This document shows, one piece after another, positions 42,806-50,623 of a stretch of 53,450 nucleotides of DNA; position 1 is the first letter of the stretch, and each line of letters begins with the position of its first letter. A program made the translations under genes and the position numbers. Source of the DNA: Pseudophaeobacter profundi. Its GTDB lineage: Bacteria > Pseudomonadota > Alphaproteobacteria > Rhodobacterales > Rhodobacteraceae. Below the pieces are notes generated by a model. It searched no databases, was not told the origin of the DNA, and worked only from the letters and a program-made list of their open reading frames with translations. The DNA lies in contig NZ_JARJEF010000017.1 in the NCBI RefSeq assembly GCF_029697505.1, positions 1 through 53,450 on the forward strand, read 5' to 3'.

Positions 42806-45103
42806 ATGAGCCGCTTTGCTGCCCCCATCGCCGCACAAATCTGGGATATGAAATACCGTTTCAAGGAAGCGGATGGCACCCCTATTGACGTGACTGTCGA
42901 GGACAGCTGGCGCCGGATTGCCCGCGATCTGGCCCGGGCCGAAGACAAGCCCGATGTCTGGGAAGAGAAATTCTATGAGGCGCTGGAAGATTTCAAATAT
43001 CTGCCCGCAGGCCGCATCACCGCAGGCGCCGGCACGGCGCGTCAGGTGACCCTGTTCAACTGTTTTGTCATGGGCACGGTGCCGGATAGCATGTCGGGGA
43101 TCTTTGACATGCTGAAGGAAGCGGCGCTGACCATGCAGCAGGGCGGCGGTATCGGCTATGACTTCTCGACCATCCGGCCCCGCGGTGCCGATGTGAAAGG
43201 CGTGGCGGCAGATGCCTCTGGGCCGCTGTCCTTCATGGATGTCTGGGATGCCATGTGCCGCACCATCATGTCTGCCGGATCACGCCGCGGCGCGATGATG
43301 GCGACCATGCGCTGTGATCACCCGGATGTTGAGGCCTTCATCACCGCAAAATCTGATTCCGCACGGCTGCGTATGTTTAATATGTCTGTGCTGATCAGCG
43401 ATGATTTCATGGAAGCGGTGAAGGCTGATGGCCCGTGGGAGCTGCAGTTCGATGGCAAGATCTACCACACGGTGCAGGCGCGCGATCTGTGGAACAAGAT
43501 CATGCAGGCCACCTATGAATATGCCGAACCAGGCGTGATTTTCATCGACCGGATCAACAAGGCCAATAACCTGTCCTATGTTGAGGAAATCTGCGCCACC
43601 AACCCCTGTGGCGAGCAGCCGCTGCCACCCTATGGCGCTTGCCTTTTGGGGTCGATCAATATGGCACGGCTGGTATCCAACCCGTTTGAAACCGATGCAG
43701 AGCTGAACCAGGCGGCGATGCAGGAGCTGGTCGCCACCGCAGTTCGCATGATGGACAATGTGGTGGATGTGTCCAAGTTCCCGCTGGAAGCCCAGGCAGC
43801 CGAAGCACAGGCGAAGCGCCGTATTGGCCTTGGCGTGACCGGTCTGGCCGATGCGCTGCTGATGCTGGGGCTGGAATATGGCACCGACGAAGCGGCGCGT
43901 CAGACCGACCGTTGGCTGCACGCGATTGCCCGCGCCGCCTATCTGGCCTCGGTGGATTTGGCCAAGGAAAAGGGTGCCTTCCCGCTGTTCGATGCTGACG
44001 CCTATCTGGCGTCGGGCAATATGATGAACATGGATGATGACGTGCGCGATGCCATCCGCGAACATGGGATCCGCAACGCACTGCTGACCTCTATCGCCCC
44101 CACAGGCACCATCAGCCTCTATGCGGGCAATGTCTCCTCGGGGATCGAGCCGGTCTTTGCCTACGCATATACCCGCAAGGTGCTGCAGAAAGACGGCAGC
44201 CGGACGGAAGAAGAGGTGGTCGATTATGCCGTGCAGATGTACCGCGAGAAATTTGGCGCCGATGCCAAGCTGCCCGGCTATTTTGTCAACGCCCAGACCC
44301 TGTCGCCTTCGGCCCATGTCAAAATGCAGGCGGCTGCGCAGAAATGGATCGACAGCTCCATCTCCAAGACCATCAATTGCCCTGAAGACATCAGCTTTGA
44401 TGATTTCAAGGACGTCTACATGCAGGCCTGGGATCAGGGCTGCAAAGGCTGCACCACCTACCGCCCCAACGATGTGACCGGCTCGGTTCTGTCGGTCTCT
44501 GAAAGCGCTGATACCGCCCCCGGTGAGAGTGCCGACGCGCCACAGGGGAGCGATGTGGATGCCAATGGCGCGGAAGTGGTCTACATGTCCGAGCCGCTGG
44601 ACCGGCCGCAAAGCCTGGAGGGGCACACCTACAAGCTGAAGTGGCCGGATTCGGAACATGCGATCTATCTGACGATCAATGACATCATCATCAGCGATCA
44701 CCGTCGCCCCTTTGAGGTCTTTATCAATTCCAAGAACATGGAGCACTACGCCTGGACCTTGGCGCTGACCCGGATGATCTCGGCTGTGTTCCGCCGTGGC
44801 GGGGATGTCTCCTTTGTGGTGGAAGAGCTGAAGGCGGTCTTTGATCCACGTGGCGGGGCCTGGGTGCAGGGGAAATACATCCCCTCGATCCTGGCGGCCA
44901 TCGGGGGCGTGATCGAGACCCATCTGGTCAAGACGGGCTTCCTGGAAGGCGAAGGCATGGGGCTGAAATCCGACCCGCAGGCAGAGGTGGTGAGCCTGAA
45001 CGCCCCGCGCGGCAAACCCTGCCCAAGCTGTGGCCAGTTCGACCTGCAAATGGTGGAAGGCTGCATGACCTGCCGCAGCTGTGGACACTCCAAATGCGGT
45101 TAG
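42806..45103 (+). CDS. nrdJ: Adenosylcobalamin-dependent (class II) ribonucleotide reductase
   Basis: Reduces ribonucleotides to deoxyribonucleotides using a B12-generated thiyl radical, so it needs neither oxygen nor a small subunit. Active-site motif NPCGE gives N266, C268 and E270; C86 (LFNCFV) is the likely first redox cysteine. ATP-cone-type N-terminus is absent. The C-terminus has a CPSCGQ...CMTCRSCGHSKCG cysteine cluster (last 25 residues), which can hold zinc and/or relay reducing power. Length 765 residues. Start ATG with AGGGAA upstream. I see no cobalamin riboswitch in the 190-base leader; control probably runs through NrdR. Confidence 0.95.
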   Translation: MSRFAAPIAAQIWDMKYRFKEADGTPIDVTVEDSWRRIARDLARAEDKPDVWEEKFYEALEDFKYLPAGRITAGAGTARQVTLFNCFVMGTVPDSMSGIFDMLKEAALTMQQGGGIGYDFSTIRPRGADVKGVAADASGPLSFMDVWDAMCRTIMSAGSRRGAMMATMRCDHPDVEAFITAKSDSARLRMFNMSVLISDDFMEAVKADGPWELQFDGKIYHTVQARDLWNKIMQATYEYAEPGVIFIDRINKANNLSYVEEICATNPCGEQPLPPYGACLLGSINMARLVSNPFETDAELNQAAMQELVATAVRMMDNVVDVSKFPLEAQAAEAQAKRRIGLGVTGLADALLMLGLEYGTDEAARQTDRWLHAIARAAYLASVDLAKEKGAFPLFDADAYLASGNMMNMDDDVRDAIREHGIRNALLTSIAPTGTISLYAGNVSSGIEPVFAYAYTRKVLQKDGSRTEEEVVDYAVQMYREKFGADAKLPGYFVNAQTLSPSAHVKMQAAAQKWIDSSISKTINCPEDISFDDFKDVYMQAWDQGCKGCTTYRPNDVTGSVLSVSESADTAPGESADAPQGSDVDANGAEVVYMSEPLDRPQSLEGHTYKLKWPDSEHAIYLTINDIIISDHRRPFEVFINSKNMEHYAWTLALTRMISAVFRRGGDVSFVVEELKAVFDPRGGAWVQGKYIPSILAAIGGVIETHLVKTGFLEGEGMGLKSDPQAEVVSLNAPRGKPCPSCGQFDLQMVEGCMTCRSCGHSKCG

Positions 45104-45420
45104 GTGTTTGATCCCACGGATGTTGTGTAGGACCCACTAAATCTTGTCCATTTCCGGGGTAATTTGTCCATTCCGGCACAGGATTAATGACCACCGGCTG
45201 CGCTGCAGTCGGTGGTTTCTTTTTATATCAATGACTTGTTCGTTTGGTGGATTCGCGGCCTGTGATGCGCCGTCGGAGCGTTCCGACCTGGTGGGCGCCG
45301 TTGACGGTTGGTCTCGCTTTCGGCATCCCTCAGGGCAAATCCGGCCGGTTTCTTTCCAACATCCCCCTCCAGCAGAGCCTCTGCCCGAGGGCATGGCGCG
45401 CTGCGCCAGAAAGGACCTCC
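45104..45420. other. Junction between core genome and accessory island
   Basis: No gene seen in about 317 bases. It contains two near-identical TTGTCCATT-CCGG units (about 45136-45149 and 45159-45171), a strong terminator (45190-45224) and a 6-bp inverted repeat GTCGGA-N4-TCCGAC (45272-45287). Gene content changes character from here on. Confidence 0.5.
45190..45224 (+). terminator. Rho-independent terminator downstream of nrdJ
   Basis: Arms accaccg (45190-45196) and cggtggt (45210-45216) enclose a further ctgc/gcag stem, then TTTCTTTTT. Good for rightward transcription leaving nrdJ. Confidence 0.8.
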
Positions 45421-46517
45421 ATGACGAAGATCAAGTTCATCTATGCCCGCTTCGCTGATCCCGACGAGAACGAGTTCGCGCTCAAGCGCCGCTTTGAGTG
45501 GCATCTGCGCAAGCTCCGCGCCCTTCAGGACGGGGTGTCCCCAAAGGTTCCGGGAGACTTTGAAGATGAGTTGCGCTGGAACGAGGATCTCATCGCCGTG
45601 CCGCTCTCGGAAAAGGACCGCACAAGGTGCTGCGCCGTGCGCGCCGGGTAATGGGCGCGCGTGCCAAGGCTTTCGGGCTCAGCCATCTCAGCGCGGATGA
45701 CCGGCGCGCTCTCGAGGTGTTCCGCGGCGGGGCGGACCTGATCGGCATCGTCAACGAACATCGCGCTGATGAAATCGCGGCCGCCATTCATGCCGAGATG
45801 CCCTGGATGGCGGCCGCGACTGACTTCCTTTGGAAAGCGATGCGTCGCTCGGTGCGGGTGGGAGAACCCGGATTCCGTCTACCGCCCGTGCTGCTCGATG
45901 GCCCGCCGGGGATCGGCAAGAGCGTGTGGTCGCGCGAACTCGGGCGCCACCTCGGGGTGCCGCGCTGTGGCATCGAGGGAACCGCGGAGCAGGCCTCCTT
46001 CGTCGTGAACGGCTCGCAACGCGGCTGGGGCTCGGCCTTTCCGGGACGGCCCTTGCAAACCATCGTGCAGAGCCTCTGCGCGAACCCGATCGTGGTAATC
46101 GACGAGATCGAGAAGGCCGGGACGCCGACCTCTACCAAGGGGCAGGCCTACGGCATGGCCGACGGGTTGCTGCCGCTGCTGGAACGCTCGTCTGCCGTGG
46201 CATGGAAGTGCCCCTATTATCAGGTCGGCTTCGACATGTCATGGATCAGCTGGGTCCTGACCTCGAATAGCCTGAGCACGCTTCCGGCCCCATTCCTGAG
46301 CCGTCTGGACATCCTGCGCCTTGCCGGCCCCAACAAAGGGGATCTCATCTCCTTCGCGGAGCGCGAGGGCGCAAGACGGGGGCTGTCTGATGCCGCCCTG
46401 GGCGCCATCTGCGAGGTGATCGATCAGATTTCTGAGGCGCATGAGCTCAATTTGCGCCATGTGTCCCGCATGCTGGCCAGAGCCGAGGCCATGGCAAGCA
46501 GCCCGCTGTCGCATTGA
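45421..46517 (+). pseudogene. AAA family ATPase gene split by a single-base frameshift
   Basis: Two overlapping frames look like one gene. The first (45421-45651, 76 residues, MTKIKFIYARFADPDENEF start with GGACCTCC upstream) ends in an out-of-frame tail after LSEKDRT. The second frame continues with VLRRARRVMGARAK and the whole ATPase domain. Inserting one base near 45621-45626 (between the ac and aag of cacaag) would join them as LSEKDRT-K-VLRRAR with no gap. The intact product would be about 365 residues. The break may be a true mutation, a sequencing error or, less likely, programmed frameshifting; there is no obvious slippery heptamer. I list the second frame separately because it could still be translated. 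Confidence 0.7.
45627..46517 (+). CDS. AAA family ATPase, C-terminal frame with complete ATPase domain
   Basis: A 296-residue reading frame beginning at a GTG within the end of the upstream fragment. It has Walker A GPPGIGKS (about 91-98), Walker B IVVIDEIEKAG (about 155-165), a LTSN sensor-1 (about 211-214) and an SRLDIL arginine-finger-like segment. The layout resembles Lon/ClpX-type AAA modules but there is no protease domain. Such free-standing ATPases occur in mobile islands. Target unknown. Probably the 3' part of a frameshifted gene; independent translation would rely on reinitiation. Confidence 0.6.
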   Translation: MLRRARRVMGARAKAFGLSHLSADDRRALEVFRGGADLIGIVNEHRADEIAAAIHAEMPWMAAATDFLWKAMRRSVRVGEPGFRLPPVLLDGPPGIGKSVWSRELGRHLGVPRCGIEGTAEQASFVVNGSQRGWGSAFPGRPLQTIVQSLCANPIVVIDEIEKAGTPTSTKGQAYGMADGLLPLLERSSAVAWKCPYYQVGFDMSWISWVLTSNSLSTLPAPFLSRLDILRLAGPNKGDLISFAEREGARRGLSDAALGAICEVIDQISEAHELNLRHVSRMLARAEAMASSPLSH

Positions 46518-46547
46518 GTGGTTGATGCGAGCGCGCGCCTTAGATTG

Positions 46548-46697
46548 GCTTGGGCTATAGCTGCAGCTTGGGCTGACGGCCGCAGAAAGCGGGTGTCGGC
46601 CCAAGCGGCATTTGTGCAAGGCGCAAATTTACGCCAGGCGCCGACACAAAGGGCGGGAAGCTGCCGTTCGCCGCGCATGGCACGAACGGCAGCTTCC
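46548..46697. other. Noncoding hairpin-rich block between convergent genes
   Basis: Nested inverted repeats fill this interval. GTGTCGGC (46593-46600) pairs with GCCGACAC (46640-46647) and encloses an 8-bp hairpin (46610-46617 with 46621-46628). GCTTGGGC (46566-46573) can instead pair with GCCCAAGC (46599-46606), excluding the first stem. A perfect 15-bp stem (46656-46670 with 46683-46697) lies next to the stop of the anchor-protein gene and is its likely terminator. The unit gcttgggct is also repeated at 46548 and 46566. Confidence 0.6.
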
Positions 46698-46701
46698 TGT
46701 G

Positions 46702-47325
46702 TCAGCTTGCGTCCTTGAACTCGGCGTATTCGCCTCGGACTTGGACAGTTACGGTGACATCAGAGCCATCGCGATTGCGCCAGAACCAGCCATGCTCGCC
46801 ATTTAAGGCGGCGACGATCTGACCTTCATTGCCTGTTGATCCGCGTCCCTTTTCATAGGTCACGGATTTGCCACCACCGTGGCCATGCAAGTCGAAGTTG
46901 ACGCGCCCGCCTTCGACCAGCATTCGGTATTCCACCGTTTGACCCTCTTCCATGACCAGCTTCCACTCGGCACTGTCACCGGGTGCCAGCGTGAAAGTGG
47001 TTTCGTCGCGCCAGATTTCAGCTTCCTGCGCGTGTGCAGCGCCGACAAAGAGCCCGAAGATGTCGTTCATCAAGCTCGACTCTTCCTGTCCCTCAAGCTC
47101 CAATAGCCTGTCTGCTTCGGCCTCTTCCGCAAGCTGGGTCTTGATCTCGCCCATTTCGGTCAGGCCGATCACGCCACCAATCCCCGTCGGGTCGATGTTG
47201 TATTCTGCGGGAAGCACGACAGTCACAAGGATCGCAACCGCGCTGGCCGCCGCAATGGCGGTGGAACGGATGAGCTGCGCAGAGCTTGGCAACTCATCAA
47301 GGCTTGGTTTTTCTGCGTTAAACAT
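46702..47325 (-). CDS. Membrane-anchored protein with C-terminal beta domain, metal-module member
   Basis: A 207-residue protein with one transmembrane segment (about residues 21-39), an acidic coiled-coil linker (55-85), a second weakly hydrophobic stretch (86-99) and a C-terminal domain of alternating strands containing WKLVMEEGQTVEYRM, DLHGHGGGKSVTYEKG and NGEHGWFWRNRDG. The domain looks like a beta-sandwich of GOLD/emp24-like character; this is a visual judgement. Similar genes are annotated transmembrane anchor protein. The histidines in DLHGHGGG and EHGWFW may bind metal. Good ribosome-binding site (AGGAGAG). Follows the HupE-type gene by 17 bases in the same operon. Function unknown. 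Confidence 0.75.
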   Translation of the reverse strand: MFNAEKPSLDELPSSAQLIRSTAIAAASAVAILVTVVLPAEYNIDPTGIGGVIGLTEMGEIKTQLAEEAEADRLLELEGQEESSLMNDIFGLFVGAAHAQEAEIWRDETTFTLAPGDSAEWKLVMEEGQTVEYRMLVEGGRVNFDLHGHGGGKSVTYEKGRGSTGNEGQIVAALNGEHGWFWRNRDGSDVTVTVQVRGEYAEFKDAS

Positions 47326-47342
47326 TTTACTCTCCTAAGGTC

Positions 47343-48071
47343 TCAGGTGGCTATAAAGTAGCCGGTGATTTGCAAACCCATGAGGATGAATCCCATGGAC
47401 ATCATGACGACATTGGCTGTGTAGGCTTGGCTGAAAAACTTCGGGGATTTCCGCCAATAGCCCATGACGATGAGGATGACGGCAAGCGCCATCAGCTGGC
47501 CCAGTTCGACGCCGACGTTGAACGCCAGAAGATTGGCCAATAGCCCGTCCGAGGCGATCTCGTAGTCGAGGATCTTGGTGGCAAGGCCCGTGCCATGGAA
47601 AAAACCGAAGATCAGCGTAGCGACCTTGGTGTTGGGTTGAACACCGAACCAGCGCTGATAGGCCCCCAGATTGTCGAGTGCCTTGTAGACGACTGAAAGG
47701 CCGATAATGGCATCTACAATATACGCGTTGATGCCCCAGCCGAACCAGACACCGGCAAGCATCGTGGTCGAGTGACCAACCGCGAAAATGCTGACATAGA
47801 TACCCACGTCCTTCATCCGGTAAAGAAAGAAGACAACGCCGAGCAGGAACAGGATGTGGTCATATCCGGTCACCATGTGTTTGGCACCGAGGTACATGAA
47901 GGGGATGATGTTCACTCCCCAGATTTCCTGGATGTAACCTGCGTCGCCTTCGGTGACATTATGGGCAAGCGCATGGCCCGCACTCAGAAAGAGTGCCGAC
48001 AGCGTGATTAAGGACAGGATCACGACCCGGCTTATGCCGGGATCGGTCCAGTCCCGATGGACTGTATTCAT
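47343..48071 (-). CDS. HupE/UreJ-family membrane protein (putative nickel/cobalt permease)
   Basis: A 242-residue polytopic membrane protein. It has a signal-like N-terminus (about 15-36, ending ALAHN), six or so hydrophobic segments and conserved histidine/aspartate motifs GAKHMVTGYDHILFLLG (H65, D71, H72), AVGHSTTM (H100) and GFFHGTG (H160). HupE/UreJ proteins are regarded as secondary Ni or Co transporters and often sit beside hydrogenase or urease genes; none is present here, so the role is tied to the neighbouring sensor and exporter. The ATG has GGAG eight bases upstream. Middle gene of the His-rich protein - HupE - anchor operon. Confidence 0.85.
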   Translation of the reverse strand: MNTVHRDWTDPGISRVVILSLITLSALFLSAGHALAHNVTEGDAGYIQEIWGVNIIPFMYLGAKHMVTGYDHILFLLGVVFFLYRMKDVGIYVSIFAVGHSTTMLAGVWFGWGINAYIVDAIIGLSVVYKALDNLGAYQRWFGVQPNTKVATLIFGFFHGTGLATKILDYEIASDGLLANLLAFNVGVELGQLMALAVILIVMGYWRKSPKFFSQAYTANVVMMSMGFILMGLQITGYFIAT

Positions 48072-48131
48072 GGATTGAACTCCGTATGTGTGTTGTTGAT
48101 CGCGAAATGCACACCAATGGCGTGCAGTCGA

Positions 48132-48488
48132 TCAAGCGCGCGGAGGTCGTTCGATCAGATATACCTGTAGCGGATCAGAGGTGTCTGAACCCAGTCGCCA
48201 CGCAGTTTTGTAGATATCGAGTAGCTGCGGCGACAGATCAGGGCGCGGCACGACGGCCTGACTGTGATCGTGATCGACGCTGTCGTGGCTGTGCCCGTGC
48301 ATTGCCCAGGCGAGGTCTTCTTCCAGACCATGCGAATGCCCGTGCTCGGCAATCATTTCCGCGTGATCCTGAAACACATCGAGGATGGCGGGCGTATGAG
48401 AGGTCGTTGGCACCACCGACCAGACTGTCACGGCCGCACAGAGCATCATTACCAATACGGCCTTTCTGATTGTCCGTAAGGTTGTCAT
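48132..48488 (-). CDS. Histidine-rich exported protein of metal module
   Basis: A 118-residue protein of no named family. The N-terminus is a probable signal peptide or anchor (about 8-30). The central part carries HGHSHG (49-54), HGHSHD (64-69) and DHDHS, about a dozen histidines in 45 residues, suggesting periplasmic metal buffering or delivery. The C-terminal 40 residues (LDIYKTAWRLGSD and a strand reading LQVYLIERPP) look folded. Ribosome-binding site is weak. First gene of the leftward operon, divergent from the metal-sensor gene. Confidence 0.7.
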   Translation of the reverse strand: MTTLRTIRKAVLVMMLCAAVTVWSVVPTTSHTPAILDVFQDHAEMIAEHGHSHGLEEDLAWAMHGHSHDSVDHDHSQAVVPRPDLSPQLLDIYKTAWRLGSDTSDPLQVYLIERPPRA

Positions 48489-48530
48489 TGCTCTGGCTGC
48501 CCATTCTTCTCTTTCACGACTTCGTCTTGC

Positions 48531-48553
48531 CTTATCCCCCGGGGGAGGATAAG
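48531..48553. promoter_or_regulatory. GC-tract inverted repeat, candidate CsoR/RcnR/InrS-type operator
   Basis: Arms CTTATCC (48531-48537) and GGATAAG (48547-48553) flank a C/G tract. The form, AT-ends around a run of C then G, is that of operators bound by CsoR/RcnR-family repressors. It ends eight bases before the sensor's own start codon and lies in the divergent promoter region, so it could control both operons. Confidence 0.65.
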
Positions 48554-48561
48554 AGCCTCTT

Positions 48562-48822
48562 ATGTCAAAACCCCATATCCATGCAAGTCATCCCGCCCTT
48601 ATCGCTCGGCTGAAACGCGCTGATGGCCACTTGCGCGCCGTGATCGCGATGATCGAGGACGGTAAGCCTTGCCTTCAGATCGCCCAGCAGATGCAGGCTG
48701 TCGAAAAGGCAATAACAAACGCCAAACGGGCATTGATCCACGACCATATGGATCATTGCCTGGATGCCGAAGACCCCGCAACAGATCTCGCTGAGCTGCG
48801 AACGATCGCCCGATATCTCTGA
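48562..48822 (+). CDS. Metal-sensing transcriptional repressor, CsoR/RcnR/InrS family
   Basis: An 86-residue all-helical repressor of the DUF156 family. Candidate metal ligands H5, C37, H62 and C66 have spacings of 32, 25 and 4 residues. That equals the nickel sensor InrS (H21-C53-H78-C82) and differs from E. coli RcnR only in the last position (His there). CsoR copper sensors share the C-H-C part, so Cu(I) cannot be excluded; additional N-terminal histidines (H7, H10) favour Ni/Co. It should repress from the operator at 48531-48553 until metal binds. The MFS exporter gene begins eight bases after its stop codon. Confidence 0.85.
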   Translation: MSKPHIHASHPALIARLKRADGHLRAVIAMIEDGKPCLQIAQQMQAVEKAITNAKRALIHDHMDHCLDAEDPATDLAELRTIARYL

Positions 48823-48830
48823 GGTCCTCC

Positions 48831-50150
48831 ATGTTCGACATCCTTTCCGACCGCACCTATCGCCATCTGTTTCTGGCGCAGGTCGTGGCTCTTCTGGGAA
48901 CCGGTCTTGCGACTGTCGCACTCGGCTTGCTTGCATTCGATCTTGCCGGCGATGGTGCTGCGATGGTGCTTGGCACGGTCTTCACCATCAAGATGGTGGC
49001 CTATGTGGGTATCGCGCCTGTTGCGGGGGCCTTTGCTGATCGCGTGCCGCGCCGCGCGTTTTTGGTGTCACTCGATCTGGTGCGTGCTGGTGTGGCACTG
49101 GCACTGCCTTTTGTGACCGAGGTCTGGCAGGTCTATATCTTGATCTTCCTGCTGCAATCCGCTTCTGCCGCCTTCACCCCGACCTTTCAAGCGACGATCC
49201 CGGACGTTCTGCCAGAAGAGGCACGTTATACCCGTGCGCTGTCACTGTCGCGGCTGGCCTACGATCTGGAAAACATCATCAGCCCAACCCTGGCAGCACT
49301 TCTGCTCGCGGTGATGTCTTACAACTCGCTTTTCCTTGGCACCGTTGTTGGGTTTACTGCCTCGGCTTTTCTGGTTGTATCGGTGCTTCTGCCAAGTCCT
49401 AAGGCCTCCGAGCCGCGGGGCATCTATGACCGGACGACACGTGGTATCCGCATCTATCTTGCCACACCCCGCCTTCGCGGGCTTCTGGCGCTGAACCTCG
49501 CGGCTGCAGCGGCGGGGGCAATGGTGCTGGTCAACACTGTCGTTCTGGTGCGCGGATCGCTTGGCCTGTCAGAAAGCGCGCTGGCCTGGACGATGTTTGC
49601 CTTCGGCGCGGGTTCCATGGCTGCTGCTCTGATCCTCCCGCGCATCCTGGATACCCTGCCGGACCGGCCGGTAATGTTCTGCGGCGCTGCCTTGATGGTC
49701 GTAACTCTGTTCGGGATGGGAGTGACGACCCTTGCAACCGGACTTGGCTGGCCGACCCTTCTTGGGGCGTGGTTACTGGTGGGCCTTGGATACTCTGCCG
49801 TCCTCACCCCTTCCGGCCGGTTGTTGCGCCGTTCCGCCCATGCCGTGGACCGTCCCGCGCTATTCGCCGCGCAATTCGCCCTCTCCCATGCCTGTTGGTT
49901 GGTGACCTATCCGCTGTCGGGCTGGCTGTTGACTGTCTATGGCGTCGTTCCAGCGCTTATGGGCCTCGCGCTCCTGGCTGCCGCTGGCATGCTTGCTGCG
50001 CTGAAGCTATGGCCCTCTGGCGATCCCGTCGAACTTGAACACACCCACGATAACCTGCCACTCGATCATCCCCATCTGAAGGGACACCGCAGACACAGCC
50101 ACCCGCTGGTTATCGACGAAAGCCATCCTCGATGGGCCACCCATTTCTAA
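48831..50150 (+). CDS. MFS efflux transporter with histidine-rich C-terminus (NreB/NrsD-like)
   Basis: A 439-residue major facilitator with about twelve hydrophobic segments. The loop between helices 2 and 3 has GAFADRVPRRAFL, the MFS motif A equivalent. The last 40 residues hold nine histidines (EHTHDN, DHPHLKGHRRHSHP), the trait of the nickel exporters NreB and NrsD, where the tail binds Ni. Start ATG has GAGG just upstream. Cotranscribed with the sensor. Likely removes nickel (or cobalt) from the cytoplasm; metal identity is inferred, not shown. Confidence 0.85.
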   Translation: MFDILSDRTYRHLFLAQVVALLGTGLATVALGLLAFDLAGDGAAMVLGTVFTIKMVAYVGIAPVAGAFADRVPRRAFLVSLDLVRAGVALALPFVTEVWQVYILIFLLQSASAAFTPTFQATIPDVLPEEARYTRALSLSRLAYDLENIISPTLAALLLAVMSYNSLFLGTVVGFTASAFLVVSVLLPSPKASEPRGIYDRTTRGIRIYLATPRLRGLLALNLAAAAAGAMVLVNTVVLVRGSLGLSESALAWTMFAFGAGSMAAALILPRILDTLPDRPVMFCGAALMVVTLFGMGVTTLATGLGWPTLLGAWLLVGLGYSAVLTPSGRLLRRSAHAVDRPALFAAQFALSHACWLVTYPLSGWLLTVYGVVPALMGLALLAAAGMLAALKLWPSGDPVELEHTHDNLPLDHPHLKGHRRHSHPLVIDESHPRWATHF

Positions 50151-50332
50151 ACGTTGCGCCCCACAGACAAGGCAGGGAAAATTCCGCTTCAATTTATCGA
50201 GACGCTGATACCCGTTCTAAGGCCAGTACCGGTCAAATTGGATTGGGAGCGGACCTTCGTTGCAGCGAGTATGGGGGTCCGCTCTGGGCCGAACCCGCTA
50301 AACAACACGCATCGTATGGCATTGTCCGATTT

Positions 50333-50623
50333 TCACCGCTGCCAGTATCGGTCGCCCTGAGACGTTGGGTTGCCTAAAACTGTTAGTCGCTTGGCGGACT
50401 TCTTTCCTCCAAACGGAAAGCTGTTCGCAAATGCCAAGGCAGCCTCTTGTGTGGCAAAGGTGTAGGCCAAGCCCGGATTTCCAGTTGTACTAAAACCACC
50501 TTTTCGCCAGGTCGCGTAACTCGATCCGCTTCTGCCGCGCCCCACAAGCCCTACCCAAGGATGTTGTTCATCGTGGTCTCGGGTTCCACCAAGCTGTTCT
50601 GGAAGTGGTAGCTCACTGCTCAT
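50333..50623 (-). CDS. Hypothetical protein, possibly real
   Basis: A 96-residue ORF with a protein-like composition, including the segment AYTFATQEAALAFANSFPFGG, which reads as a helix after a beta strand and resembles small domains common in phage or island genes. The ATG at 50623 has AAGG eight bases upstream. No family recognised. The region is AT-richer than the core. An overlapping ORF on the other strand is less convincing. Confidence 0.45.
   Translation of the reverse strand: MSSELPLPEQLGGTRDHDEQHPWVGLVGRGRSGSSYATWRKGGFSTTGNPGLAYTFATQEAALAFANSFPFGGKKSAKRLTVLGNPTSQGDRYWQR

Noticed and set aside
43280-45088. Minus-strand ORF of 602 codons opposite nrdJ
   Set aside because: Shadow of nrdJ, rich in His, Gly and Arg as expected from antisense of GC-rich codons.
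50154-50360. Plus-strand ORF following the MFS gene
   Set aside because: No ribosome-binding site and no protein-like composition; the opposite-strand ORF at 50333-50623 is somewhat better supported.
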